A stretch of DNA of 64,000 nucleotides from Erpetoichthys calabaricus (Eukaryota > Chordata > Cladistia > Polypteriformes > Polypteridae): NCBI RefSeq assembly GCF_900747795.2, contig NC_041399.2, positions 105,888,073-105,952,072 on the forward strand, given 5' to 3'. Numbering within the stretch: the stretch's first letter is position 1; the number at the start of each line of letters is the position of its first letter. Made by a program: the position numbers and the translations under genes. Positions 1 through 11,321 of this stretch are shown here, piece after piece. Under the pieces are notes generated by a model. The model saw only the letters and a list, made by a program, of their open reading frames with translations. It searched no databases and was not told the origin of the DNA.

Positions 1-26
1 ATTACACTACATATTTTAATTTTTTT

Positions 27-27
<1 letters not shown>

Positions 28-95
<68 letters not shown>
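28..95. repeat. CA then TA dinucleotide microsatellite
   Basis: A short CA run (about 29-46) passes directly into a long alternating TA run. It is simple repeat with no coding content. Confidence 0.95.
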
Positions 96-99
<4 letters not shown>

Positions 100-787
100 A
101 AAAAGTATGTGTGCTGCCCCACAGACTTTATATTTCTCACAGAGTCCATAGACATGCCGATAAATAAAGTAGCTTGCATGCCCTCCCTTGAACAAACTCC
201 CACATTCAAACTAAAGCAAAGAGATTAGAAAACAAGGCAGCACAGTGACTACTGCATGTGCTTCATGGCTCCTCTAACCTTTTTTTGAATAGATCCACCA
301 TTTTTATGTTAGATTTTCTTCCATTGCCCATATAGATGTTAGATTAATTAGCAGTTCTAAGCTGACTTGATATGAATGAATGTGAAGAACACAGACTGAC
401 TTCTCATCTTGGTATGGCTCCTACATTGCATCATATGTTGTTGGGGGTAAGCCCCTGCACCCCCACAGCTCTTTCTGCTGGATTGAGCAGGAGCAGAAAT
501 GGGTGTAAAATAATTATGTATATAAACATATAGAGCGTTCCTGAAGTTCTTTTTCAACAAACTGCCAAAGCTAGTGTTATTGTTGTCTGCAGGACCGTAG
601 CATCTCATCCAGGGCTGAACCAAGATTTACACACCACACCCTTAAAAATAAAGGTACCACAGCAGTTCTTCAGAGCAATTCCATAAGGAAACAATTTTGG
701 TTACAAATTATGACCCAAATGAAGGTTTCTGATATATCCTTTATTTATCTGTAAAAGGCTCCTTAAATAACCATGAATAAATGGTAA
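96..787. other. Non-coding, nothing recognised
   Basis: I see no exon-like or repeat-family signal. The small open frames here have no recognisable motifs. Confidence 0.5.
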
Positions 788-2310
788 CATCCATCCATTC
801 ATTTTCCACTGCTTTTCCAAAGCTGGGTCATGGGGACAACAGTCTTAACAGTGAAGCCCATAACTCCTTTTCCCCAGCCATATTGGTCAACTCATACTGT
901 GGATCCCAAGGCATTCCCAGGCCCTCTGGGAGATATAATCCTCCCAGTGAGCCCTGGGTCTTCCCCAGTGTCTCCTTTCAGCTGCTTGTGCCTGTAGAAC
1001 CTCCACAGGGAGGGGTCTAGGAGACATCCATATCAGATGCCCAAACCACCGCAATTGGCTCCTCTCCATGTGAAGGGTCACCAGCTCTGCTCCAAGGCTC
1101 TCCTAGATGTCTTCATTTCTCACCCTCTCTCCACCCTGCAGAGAAGCTCATTTCGGCTGCTCACACCCACAATCTCATTGTTTCCATCATTGCCCAATGC
1201 TCATGACCATAACTGCCCTTGCTGCCCCAATCCATCTGTTGATCTCACCATCCATTTTCCCCTCACTCCTAAATAAGACCTTGAGGTATTTAAACTCCTC
1301 CACTTAAGGCAGCAATGCACTTCTCACTTGGAGAGGACAGTGCACCTTATTCCTGCTGAGGACCATACCCTCAGATTTGGAGGTGCTAATCCTCAACCCT
1401 GCTGCTTCAAACTCGGTCACAAACCATGCCAATGTGTGTTGGAGTTTACAGCTCGATGAGGACCATGTCATCTGCAAAAAGCAGTGAGGCGAGTCTAAGA
1501 CCCCCCCCCCCCAGTTTCACCTTGGCATCCTGTCCATGAAAATCACAAACACGATTGGAGACAAAACACTGCCCTGGTGGAGTGCCACACCCACTGGAAA
1601 TTGTGCTGATGTTCCCCCCCCCCCCCCCCCGAGTATGCGGACACAGCTCTCACCGTGATTATACAGACACCAAAAAGCCTTGATTAGGGGCCCTGGAACC
1701 CCATACTCTCCCAGCACCCCTCACAGAATCCCTCAAGGAACATAGTTGTACACCTTCTCTAAGTCCACAAAACACACATAGACTAATTGATGGTACTCCC
1801 ATGCCCCCACCAGAATCCTCATGAGAGTAAAGAGCTAATCCACCATTCCATGGCCAGGACGGAATCCACATTGCACCTGCTGGATCTGAGGTTCCATGAA
1901 TGGGCGGAGTCTCCATTCTAGTACTCTGGCATAGGTTTTCCAGGGAGGCTGAGGAAAATGATCCCCCGATCGCTAATTAAAGCACACGCTCTTGTCCCTC
2001 CTTTTTATAAAAAAAGGGAACCAATACCCCAATACACACCAAAGGCACACACACAACACTGAAAAGGTGTGTCAGCCCAACAATGGCGAGATCCTTCAGC
2101 ATTTCAGATTAGATCTTATCCTGCCCCAGGGCTTTATCACTGTGGAGTTGCTTAATTCTCTTAGAGACCTCCCAAGGAAATGGGCATTGATCTCCCATCA
2201 GCTTCTGGCTCTGCCTCCTCTACAAAGGACATGTCCATTTGGTTCAGGGGCTCCTCAAAGTGTTCTTCCACCTCCAGCCAACATCTTCAGTCCAGAGTTG
2301 TGAAAAAAGG
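788..2310 (-). mobile_element. Rex3/RTE-like LINE, decayed copy
   Basis: A non-LTR retrotransposon lies on the minus strand. Its 3' end is at about 788-800, where the plus strand reads CCATCCATCC, i.e. the GATG-repeat tail known for fish Rex3 elements. Reading away from that tail, minus frames give the C-terminal block (ERSQLRWFGHLI, GRPRAHWEDYIS at 887-1081), then the RT palm region (LHQGSVLSPIVF, FMDRM at 1517-1717) and, further upstream, a decayed counterpart of the linker before the RT (about 2100-2300). The frame is broken many times and carries long C homopolymers at 1501 and 1614. The same protein blocks recur in the better-kept copy at 53014-54667. No clear target duplication was found, so the 5' limit is approximate. 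Confidence 0.8.
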
Positions 2311-2319
2311 AGGCTGGGA

Positions 2320-2573
2320 TCTGCGTCCGGTGTGCTTCCTGCATTAATTTTGACATTTTCCCCGTTTTCGCCTGGGGTTCTGGTTTCCTCACGGAGTCTA
2401 AAGACCTGAAGGTTGGGTTATGGCATTGTTAAGTTAGCCCCAGTTGGTTCTTGTGTGTGTACATCCAGCTATGAGTTGTCACCTTGTCCAAGTGTTGTTC
2501 ATGCCTTGCACGCAACGGGTGGTGGGATAGGCTGTTGCTGCCCTGGATAAACGGGTTAAGAAAATGGATGGAA
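2320..2573 (+). repeat. tRNA-derived SINE, 5'-truncated copy
   Basis: The body matches the SINE at 2818-3186 in opposite orientation, including the stretch around CGGAGTCTAAAGACCTGAAG. It ends in GGATAAACGGGTTAAGAAAA followed by ATGGATGG. The tRNA-like head is missing. It abuts the Rex3 copy on its left. Confidence 0.6.
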
Positions 2574-2805
2574 GGACCAATATGTTCATCTTGTAAAAGG
2601 ACTCTGTGCATAAAATACATTGTTACGCAGACTAAGTTCATGTTTTCTTGATTGGTTGGTATCCTGCTAGGTAGCCTTCTAGACATTTAGAGGTTTCTGC
2701 TTTGTTCACATATTAGGAACCTTTTTAAAGCCCAAGGAGTCAAGATCATACAAAGAACCTCTCAGAATGAAATGGGTTCTTTGCCAAGAAAAGGTTCTAC
2801 AAGAA

Positions 2806-3037
2806 ACCACCCAATCCATCCATCCATCCATCCATTTTCCAACCCGTTGAATCCGAACACAGGGTCACAGGGGTCTGCTGGAGCCAATCCCAGCCAACAC
2901 AGGGCACAAGGCAGGAACCAATCCTGGGCAGGGTGCCAACCCACCGCAGGACACACACAAACACACACACACACCAAGCACACACTAGGGCCAATTTAGA
3001 ATCTCCAATCCACCTAACCTGCATGTCTTTGGACTGT

Positions 3038-3068
<31 letters not shown>

Positions 3069-3198
3069 ACGCAGGCACGGGGAGAACATGCAAACTCCAC
3101 GCAGGGAGGACCCGGGAAGTGAACCCGGGTCCCCAAGTCTCCCAACTGCGAGGCAGCAGCGCTACCCACTGCGCCACCGTGCCGCCACCACCCAATCC
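2806..3198 (-). repeat. Full-length tRNA-derived SINE with 12-bp target duplication
   Basis: The minus-strand SINE has its tRNA-like head at the right. The head shows an A-box-like TGGCGCAGTGGG and a B-box-like GGGTTCACTTCCC, typical of an internal RNA polymerase III promoter. The central region contains a CA/GT-rich stretch (about 2950-2980). The 3' tail at 2818-2834 is a run of GATG units read on the minus strand. The body, about 2818-3186, is bracketed by the direct repeat ACCACCCAATCC at 2806-2817 and 3187-3198. The tail resembles the Rex3 3' end at 54636-54667, suggesting mobilisation by an RTE-clade LINE. Confidence 0.85.
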
Positions 3199-5819
3199 GG
3201 TAAAGTGAAATTAAGAAAACAGTATTTTTAAGAGTGCCAAAGAGACTCCAGGTTCTCATGACCCTGTAAAAGAAAGGCAGGGGTTAAGAAAAGACTAGAT
3301 TTGTGAATATTTTGTAAGACTAAATTTCTACAGAAAGAAAAGTATAAGAGAAAATTACATTACTTCCCCTGCATAATTCAAGTATATCTATAGACAAGGA
3401 CAGAAAAAATGAATTTCTGATAACTACTTTTGCACAGCGCTTTTGGGCTTAGCTGCATACTATAATTTACTGTCGGCACATACCATCTGAAAAATGGCTC
3501 TTTTATATCAATAACCTATCTACCCCCCCCCCCCCCCAAATAAATAAACACCTCAAAAGCACACTGAAAAACACAAGACTGGAGCTTTGCAGGAAAAAAA
3601 CAGCACTTGTGCTTGTCTAACTCTGCACATATAATGGCTTGTAGAATCAAGCTCCAAAATACAGCATATCACCCTGACAAGACTCTCTGGTTAAACAATA
3701 AAACCAGGAAACAGGGGAAAATTTCTTATCTACTGTCTAGTTTGTGACTTGGTGACTTGGTTAAGGGAAGCAGTCTATTGGGTGGATGAAATTCTGCATA
3801 AAGGCCCATAATAAAACAAAGTTACAGAGAGGTGACAGCAGCTGAACATGGTACTTTCTCTTTTTTTTTATCATATAAAAAAAAAGGTCAGTCAAATAAA
3901 TGAAATCATCTATATACCTTTTTGTTCCTTCTTGTTTCTTTAAGTACAAGGTTTGGTCATGTAAAGGGATTTTGTGCTAACCTTTAGTTAGTCAATCATG
4001 AACAGATTATAGGAAAACCTAAAAGTTTGAAAAAAATCATGCTCTTTTATTTATATAGATAGAGAGAGAGAGAGAGAGACACGCTAGCTATTCTGCAAAT
4101 ATGTTAAAAAGAGCAAGTCTGCAAAACAAATTAAAACACAGGTAATGCAACCCAATGACTCTGCTAAACCGCTGAAGAACAAAGACGAACTTTAAGTTTT
4201 TGCTTCATGTCTCAATCCCATTGCAGCTGAGAAGTCATTCTAGGCAAGACAGAAGATTCTGCCTGTAAATATTTAAATATAGCAGTGCAGCAATAAATGT
4301 GGCCGTGATTGTTCTGCCAAAAAACACAGAGGCAGGAGTTTCGACCACTAGCTGAGCAGCATTTTGTCGCTGTTCATTGATCCTGGTGGAGGGTCTTCTT
4401 CACATTACTCAATCATTCATTCTTAATTTCTTACAGCATGGTTAAACACCATGCCCTCTCACACAGATCTTAACAGAACAAGATAGACTGCAAAACAGTT
4501 ATCAACTATATAAACAGCAGTCCAAATAAGAACTACGTGACGAAAATAAAATGTATATATGAAAAGGTACCAGAATGTGTTGGGAATAACTGACAGATGA
4601 CTTTAAACAGTAAGTATCAAGGGGAGCTTTTCAAATCAAGCATATCAACAGTAACAAAGGATTAATATCAGCTAGCAAACCAAGGCAGTATCATGCAGTA
4701 CAGTATTTATACAACAATTTAATAGGGCTACTAAAACTCAAAGACCAGAACACCTCTTAAAAACTCAGTGAGAAAAAGTGGTTGTTCTGTCTTGTGCCAC
4801 TCAAAAATTAATTTTTCCAACCCATGCTTACCAATATTGATCAGAAATGATGTTGCTCTTAGCCAAGCTCAAATTCAGAAGACCTCTATCATGGTTGTAG
4901 TTTTGAAAGACAGTGGTTTACATTTTCATGATAAACAATATATGATGCAACCACATTCAGTTTGTTATTGTATGCCTACAATTGACAGTTTGAAAAATGC
5001 TGAATTATTGAAATTACACAAAGTAAAAAAAAAAGTGGAATGGGGAAATACAAAAACACAGCACCTGCTCGATCATCATCAGGTGTTTGTTATGAATCAT
5101 CCTTAAATTGGTTGCCAGTCCATCATAGGAGACACACAAGCTCACAGGCATTATGTTGCCAATCAGTCTTAAAGATAGCGGTAATTAAAGTCCGAAAGGA
5201 AATAAAATAAATGGACAATAAACCTTTGCACAAAACCACCTGGACTAGGCTTCGATAGTGGTTTGTGTGTTCCTCCATCTCCACCATATTCTAACTCAAG
5301 GTGCTTTTTAAACAAAAATGAATAAAATCATGTATTCAGCACTTTTTAACCCAATAAATCTTGGAGAATCTACTGTACTAACAAATATTTAGTTGTGAGC
5401 ATGTGACACATTTTTACTGTAATGCAAGAAAATATAAACTACACAGGACTGTTAGAAACCCATAAATCATAACCATAATCATGCCTGATACCTGTGATGT
5501 AAGCAACACAGCAGTCATTTCTGGAAAGATGATAAATTATTTAAAAAAACACATTGAAACCTTCCCACGCTACATTTAAAAATGCTATTACTCAGTAATT
5601 AAGAAATATTCAAAAGGAAAATTAAGTGTCCCTTTAATGGAATTAAATAGTCTGCTTTACAGTAGCATCTGATCTCCATTGTAGGCCGAGATTTATTTGC
5701 TCTTTAAAGAGCTGATCTAAATAATGTGACCTTTCTTAAAAATCAGATGTTAACTTTTAAAATCATAAAAGACTCCCTCCACCCACCACAAAAATATGAT
5801 GAAACAGATAAGGGAGATT

Positions 5820-5851
<32 letters not shown>

Positions 5852-6808
5852 TGAGCTTACACTTTTCTGTCTCACTGAAATCACCCAGCAATAGCTGCAT
5901 TTGTCCTAAAAAATATGAGGCACCGAGACCAACCATGAATTTTTCAGGCTGCCATTTTAGCATCAAGGATTTAAACGTGGAGTAAAGCAAACACGTTTTA
6001 CGAAAGCCAGTGACCACCTTAACACACACACCTTCAAGCTTGAAAAGCAAAGGAATCTTAAATTTGGTTAATACTAAACGTGCCTTCAATAGGCTAGAAA
6101 AATATAGGAATTGTGACAACAGCTTAGGATAAGTCCTACTGCTGAGTGAAGATGTATTTATCATTGATGTAGGGGTAAGTTAAAGTTTGCCTCTATCTGA
6201 GGTGGAAGACCCCTACACATACAACACACATTTTTATTACCCTTGTAATATAGTAGGTTGGCCTATGTTGGGCCACAATGAAGTGTACTCTGGTGAACTT
6301 CAAAAAGCAGTTATGCATACTTTCATCTTTAAACATAGTACACAAAGGGGAAGGACACCATTCTAAACCGAGAACAAAAAGCCAAAACTCTCAAAAAAAG
6401 GTTCTTGCTTGACTTGTATAGTTCTGGCATTGATCAATATTGCGAACCTTTTTTTAAAAAATTTGAAGACTACACAAAAATGTTCTCAGCCTCATTAATT
6501 ACATGTATCGCAGTTATTTGCAAACTATGTATATAGTATGGGATTGGCGATTAGTATGACTGAAGAAACTTTAGAATCTAATGCAAAACTTGAGTGAATC
6601 AATGTAAAAGCACTGGCATATTAGTCCTTGACAACAGAATGGGTCCAAGGGTATGGAGTTGCCTGCCACTATCAAGAAACAAAGCTCAGGAGAAGACTCT
6701 ACAAACCAATGGCTGTAGGAAGTACCTTCTTGAGTGGTCTTCTCCACGGTTGTAGAGGAACATAACAGGAATTTGTACAAGCGGAAAAGAGGGCTGGTTG
6801 TTCCAAAT
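3199..6808. other. Non-coding stretch, no gene recognised
   Basis: AT-rich sequence with homopolymer C at 3522-3537, a GA run near 4063-4078 and a poly-A run at 5821-5846. A decayed SINE-like scrap is visible near 5107-5180 (CCAGTCCATCATAGGAG). Open frames such as 4768-5106 carry no motif I recognise and read like chance frames. Confidence 0.5.
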
Positions 6809-7301
6809 CAGAGGTGGGCAAAATCGTTCCTGGAGGCCTACAGTGGCTGCAGGTTTTTGTCCCAACCCAGTTGCTTAAGAAGAAGCACTTATTGCTCAAG
6901 TAATACTTCTGCTTCATTTTAATTGTCTCATTAAAATTTGAGCCCTTATTGTTTATTTTAGTCTTAAGCAGCTGTATTTTGGTTTTTAATTTCTCCTTAT
7001 TAGCATTAAATTGCAAATGATAAAAGAAACCATTTCTCCATGTAGCTCGTTTCCATTTATACCCGTCAGGTTTAAATACTTGGAAGGAAAGTGAAGAGAA
7101 AAGGACTCCGAAATACTCATCTGTTTTAGACTTCATATCATTGGAGTGAAAAAAATTAAAGATATGAAAATGACCTGATATGGCAGAGTTAAACGCACTA
7201 AAAAGCCATGCAATTAAAATTACTGGCAAGGTTTGTTTTCTAATTAGGGAACTGGGTTGGAACAAAAACCTGTACCCACTAACTGACTTTGCCCACCCCT
7301 G
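6809..7301. mobile_element. hAT-type MITE (CAGRGGTGGGCAA family)
   Basis: The ends are CAGAGGTGGGCAAA at the left and TTTGCCCACCCCTG at the right, followed inward by matching blocks (GCAGGTTTTTGTCCCAACCC and, inverted, GGGTTGGAACAAAAACCTG). The 8-bp flanks TTCCAAAT and CCCTAAAT match at 5 of 8 positions, consistent with a decayed hAT target duplication. It carries no transposase. Related copies lie at 9492, 24214 and 61267. Confidence 0.75.
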
Positions 7302-9491
7302 CCCTAAATAAACAAACTGCAAAGAATAACTGACATACACACTAGCTCAGAGCATTCAGTCTTAGAGTAGGAAGATGGCACTCTTTGGAAAAATGTAGAT
7401 TCTTGCATCACAAATGAAACATTTAGAGATTTGGTTGTACGCAAGGTTGCTTATAAATTAGAGATTGAAACAAAAAGTGTAGTCATGTAATCTGATCCAA
7501 TGTTCGGAACACTCCTGGATGGAGGCAGACATCAGCTACACTGCTAAGCCAAACTATAATCCTTCCCATGATCCAAGAGCTTTTCACACCTCAGTGAAGC
7601 ATTAAACATGCTAAGTGTATAAAATCTGAATTAGACCAAGGTCCTTCCCCCCCCCCAACAAAAAAAAAAAAAAAAAAAAAAAGCAAGCCACAAGGAGTTG
7701 AGCAAACTCCTTAAAAAAAAGACAAGTGTGGAAATGGATCAAAATGGCTGAAGCCTATTTTTGTAGCAGAGGCAAGTTTTGCGGAGATGGGGATGTCAAG
7801 GAAGAGTTCAGAGGGTTGCTATTAAACAGAACTCAGATTTGAAAAATGCAAGGCTCAGTCAATGCTTTCATCGCTATTACACTCAAGACACCAAAGTAGT
7901 CTAAATCTAAGACAAGAGTAGCAACAGATTCCATCCTAGCCATTCAGCATTAACTTCATCATGCCTAGAATGCATTAATGCCCATCACTTGCAAACTGTT
8001 AGAATAAGTAGATCATAACCCACATTATAGTTAAGACATACAGCAGATTCAATGCATTTAACATTTTTGAACTTTGTCTGAAGTGTACTTTGACAGTATA
8101 TGTGCACAATTTGCAAAACTTTGCCAAGTTCCAACGTTAAGCGGTTTAAAATTTAACAGACACATTATTGCAGTGTTTGTTTATTGTACAATTGCTTCTT
8201 TGCACTACACAGGATGCAGTGTTTGAGAGCCAAGAAAATGCTGCAGACTTTTTGCATTAAACAAGACATCTAAATGGGTCACATTTTTAAAGTGGTTACA
8301 ATGAATACCAAAAATAAGCAGTGGAAATAAGACATTGCTTAGATCTATTCCAAGTTCAAAGGATAACAAACCCATTGTATTTTGTAGAAAGCAACCTCTA
8401 GTAGTTTGTTGAAACAGTATCTTGGGAGTAGACTTTATGAACACTTTACAGTAAACCAGTGGCCATACTTACAAGAGCATCAAAAGCAGTAATTTAAAGA
8501 TACTGCATGCTAAAGAGCTCTGTTACCATGCATTACAGTTGCATCTTACTTTATTATCTAATTTAATATGCTCAATTATTCTGCTTCACTTGCTGCAAGT
8601 ATCCCAGAAGCATACTGTTGGCTAAAGATTATACACTAGCCGCAAAATAACCAGGTTTCACTTACTGGTTTGCAACTCTGATCATGCTGGCCAGAAATGA
8701 GGAACACCGAGCTTACAGAAAACTGCATTCTCAAAACAGATTCGGGAATTGCCAGTGTGGAATAGCACTAAACTGCTCTTCAGAGTTGATGCTTCAGTCA
8801 TTTAAAAATAAAAATGTACAAAAATGTGTCCAGTTACAAGTGCTCCATGTGCAGAATTGTGCTTGTGGTAAAGTGCAGCTGTGGCAAAAGTCAATATCTT
8901 GTGCCTCTTCTCTTGCTGGATCCTACAAAGAAGGTACAGTAATATTTACTGAGTCAAAAATAAAATAAAATACATTGCATGATTCTGCAGAAACATTTAG
9001 TCAAAGCTTCAAGAGAAAGATGCAACCCAGGATTAAAATTAGTTGTGCTTGGTAAATTTAAAAATCTAGCCTCTTATTTCAGAATGAAAAGCTTGTGACT
9101 AAATTTGCAATAAAGTACTGTATTATATATATTATATATAAATATATATAGTAATGCTACAGGCCACTTGTCATCCAATGAGCCACTGAAGGTTATATCT
9201 GTAACCCAACTGTAGACTTGTTAATCAAATTCTTAATGAATCTGTTCTAGGTTATGCAAACATTGTTCATGGTATTTTAGTTGTACACTAGTGTGCAAAA
9301 CATTTTAGCAGTAGGAAGCAACTTTAACTTGCCTATGATCTCAAAGTATGGACTTCCTAACAACTCACCGATTTGTTTTGGGGGACTGGTCAGAGAGCAG
9401 ATTACCCCCCCCCCCCCCAATATTCCAGTTTGGGTGTGTAACCTCTGCCATCTTACCTTTTACAGCACATATTGCATTCAATGTTTTAGGC
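7302..9491. other. Non-coding stretch, no gene recognised
   Basis: The sequence has an even composition with poly-A (about 7662-7682) and poly-C (9408-9419) runs. No exon-like coding block or known repeat terminus was seen. Confidence 0.45.
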
Positions 9492-10095
9492 CAGGGGTGG
9501 CGAACTCCAGGCCTGGAGTGCCGCAGTGGTTACAGGTTCATTCCAACCCTTTTCCTAATCAGTGACCAGTTTTCACTGCTACTTAACTCTTCCCCCCCCC
9601 CCCCCCCCCCCCATCACTTTAATAGCCCTGTTAGAGTTCAGCCCTCTGAATTGATTCCTTTCTTCATTAAATGACGGCCAAGCAGAAATGAGATGTGAAA
9701 TGAGCTAACAGATGACCAGCTAAACTGGGGCTTCAAACTCCAACCAATTTCACTCCAATCACTTAATGAAAAGCCAATTCTTGCTGTTAATTAAACCCAT
9801 TAATTCCATGGCTTGTTGCTGCTCTCATTCTGCCACAGCACACATTTTGAACACTTGTTTCTGTTCTAAGAGCACCGTCAAAATGTTTTGGTCACCGGAG
9901 AGATCAACCTTACCAAGACCATCACCTCTCTAATGGTCGTGTGGTGTCGTGTCATCGTTTGGCTGCTAATTAAAGAAACTGAGGCCGGAGTCAAGTTAAT
10001 TAAAAAGACAATCAGCAGCAAAAACTGGTCACCAAAATGGCGAGAATGAAAACCTGCAGACACTGCGGCACTTGAGGCCTGGAGTTCACCGCCCG
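9492..10095. mobile_element. hAT-type MITE with 8-bp target duplication
   Basis: The left end CAGGGGTGGCGAACTCCAGG is mirrored at the right by CCTGGAGTTCACCGCCCG. The inner blocks TGCCGCAGTG and CACTGCGGCA also pair. The 8-bp direct repeat TTTTAGGC flanks it at 9484-9491 and 10096-10103. There is no coding capacity. A C homopolymer of about 20 sits at 9593-9612. Confidence 0.75.
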
Positions 10096-10103
10096 TTTTA
10101 GGC

Positions 10104-11207
10104 TCTATATGGTAAAATGCACAATGCAGACCATAACCCTGTTATAAGTTAAAACGCACTGCTAAATGGGGGGGGGGGGGGGGGGGGGGCAGGGGAATAC
10201 AAATTCCTTCACCTAAATCCCATATGGTTCAATTGCCAGGATTATTCAGACTATATTACAGATTTGAGTGCTCCCGTTTATAAGGTCCGATTCATCTTTA
10301 TCTATACATCAACAGTTCTGGTGCAAGAGTGTCACTTAATGGAAGCAATAAAAGGATACCCCAACTTAAATTCACAAACATTTATTGCATTTGCTTGTTA
10401 AGAGTCCATATCCTAAATCTAGTGCTTAGATTTTCAGTTCCAATTTCCAAAAGGCCTTTATTTGCACATATAGCTAGTAGGGTTGTACAGTATACCAGTC
10501 CTGGTAAAACTAAAATGTAAAATTGAATATTAAAAGCATTTTGGGATATTTCAGTACTGGAAGTTAATGCCAGCTTTCCACTCAAACCCATCCCCCAATC
10601 CTCATTTTGGTAGTCATGTAAAAATGTGATGCACTGCAGATTTCACACCACATCCTTAGACAGGGTCTTGACCTCACAGGTTAAAGCTCTCCCCTCCCAA
10701 AGCTTCAATGCAATGGAGATTTCACAGGAATTGCCACCTACCACCCTACTGCTTTAGCACACACTAAGTTATCAAGGAGGGAAGTGGTGCATAGTGCACA
10801 CCACCAGGCAGGCTAAAGCCCAAAAGAGGAGGAGTAATTTTGTAGGTATCCATTATTGCTTTGGAACAGTTTTTGCACCACCACCAATATCCAAAAGCTG
10901 GTATTGATACCCAAGTCAAATTAGTGTTGCTTTGGTACTAAAAATTAACAGACTTTAGAATGAAAAACAAAAAGGGGGGGTGGGGTCAGAGTCTTAGTGA
11001 CCATTTCCTTTAGTAGTAAACAATTGTTCAGTAAAAAAATCAATCAATCAGGTATGCAGGGGACACTTGTATACTTTGACTATGGCAGTCCTTGTACAAA
11101 GTGACATTACCAACATGAAAAATTGTAATCCGTTTGAGAAATATCCTATTGGTTCAAAGAATCAAGATTTTTTGCAGGGAAAAAAAAAACAAACCTACTA
11201 TACTAAC
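10104..11207 (-). other. Probable last exon and 3'UTR zone of buc
   Basis: This lies downstream of the last resolved buc coding exon. Two AATAAA hexamers occur on the minus strand (TTTATT on plus at 10457-10462 and 10381-10386), which could end the transcript. The final short coding exon must start with two bases completing a codon after G. One possible acceptor is the minus-strand ACTACTAAAG near 11020, which would read G-N-G-H-stop; another is TTTGTACAAG near 11090, reading G-L-P-stop. Neither can be chosen from sequence. A G homopolymer lies at about 10169-10189. Confidence 0.35.
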
Positions 11208-11321
11208 CTCTGCCTCTTTGAATTCTTGGAATCTCACCATCCTCATTCTCATCATATTCATTTTTCCTTGGTCTTTGGTACACAACTGTTTTACAAGACA
11301 TTTTTCTCCTAGGGGGCCGTT
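11208..11321 (-). CDS. buc: buc C-terminal exon leading into the RG motif
   Basis: The acceptor AACCTTTACAG precedes 11321 and the donor is GCAGAG|GTTAGT. Its 114 bases encode RPPRRKMSCKTVVYQRPRKN, then an acidic patch EYDENEDGEIP, then RIQRGRG at the exon edge. The exon leaves one base of the next codon, so a further coding exon is required. The RG pairs fit the Buc tri-RG region known to contact Tudor-domain proteins. Confidence 0.85.

Noticed and set aside
4768-5106. 112-codon open frame on plus strand
   Set aside because: No motif, no codon bias distinct from surroundings and no splice signals; probably chance.
6699-7340. 213-codon open frame on minus strand
   Set aside because: It spans a hAT MITE and its flanks, has no domain or splice context, and its start and end fall in repeat sequence.
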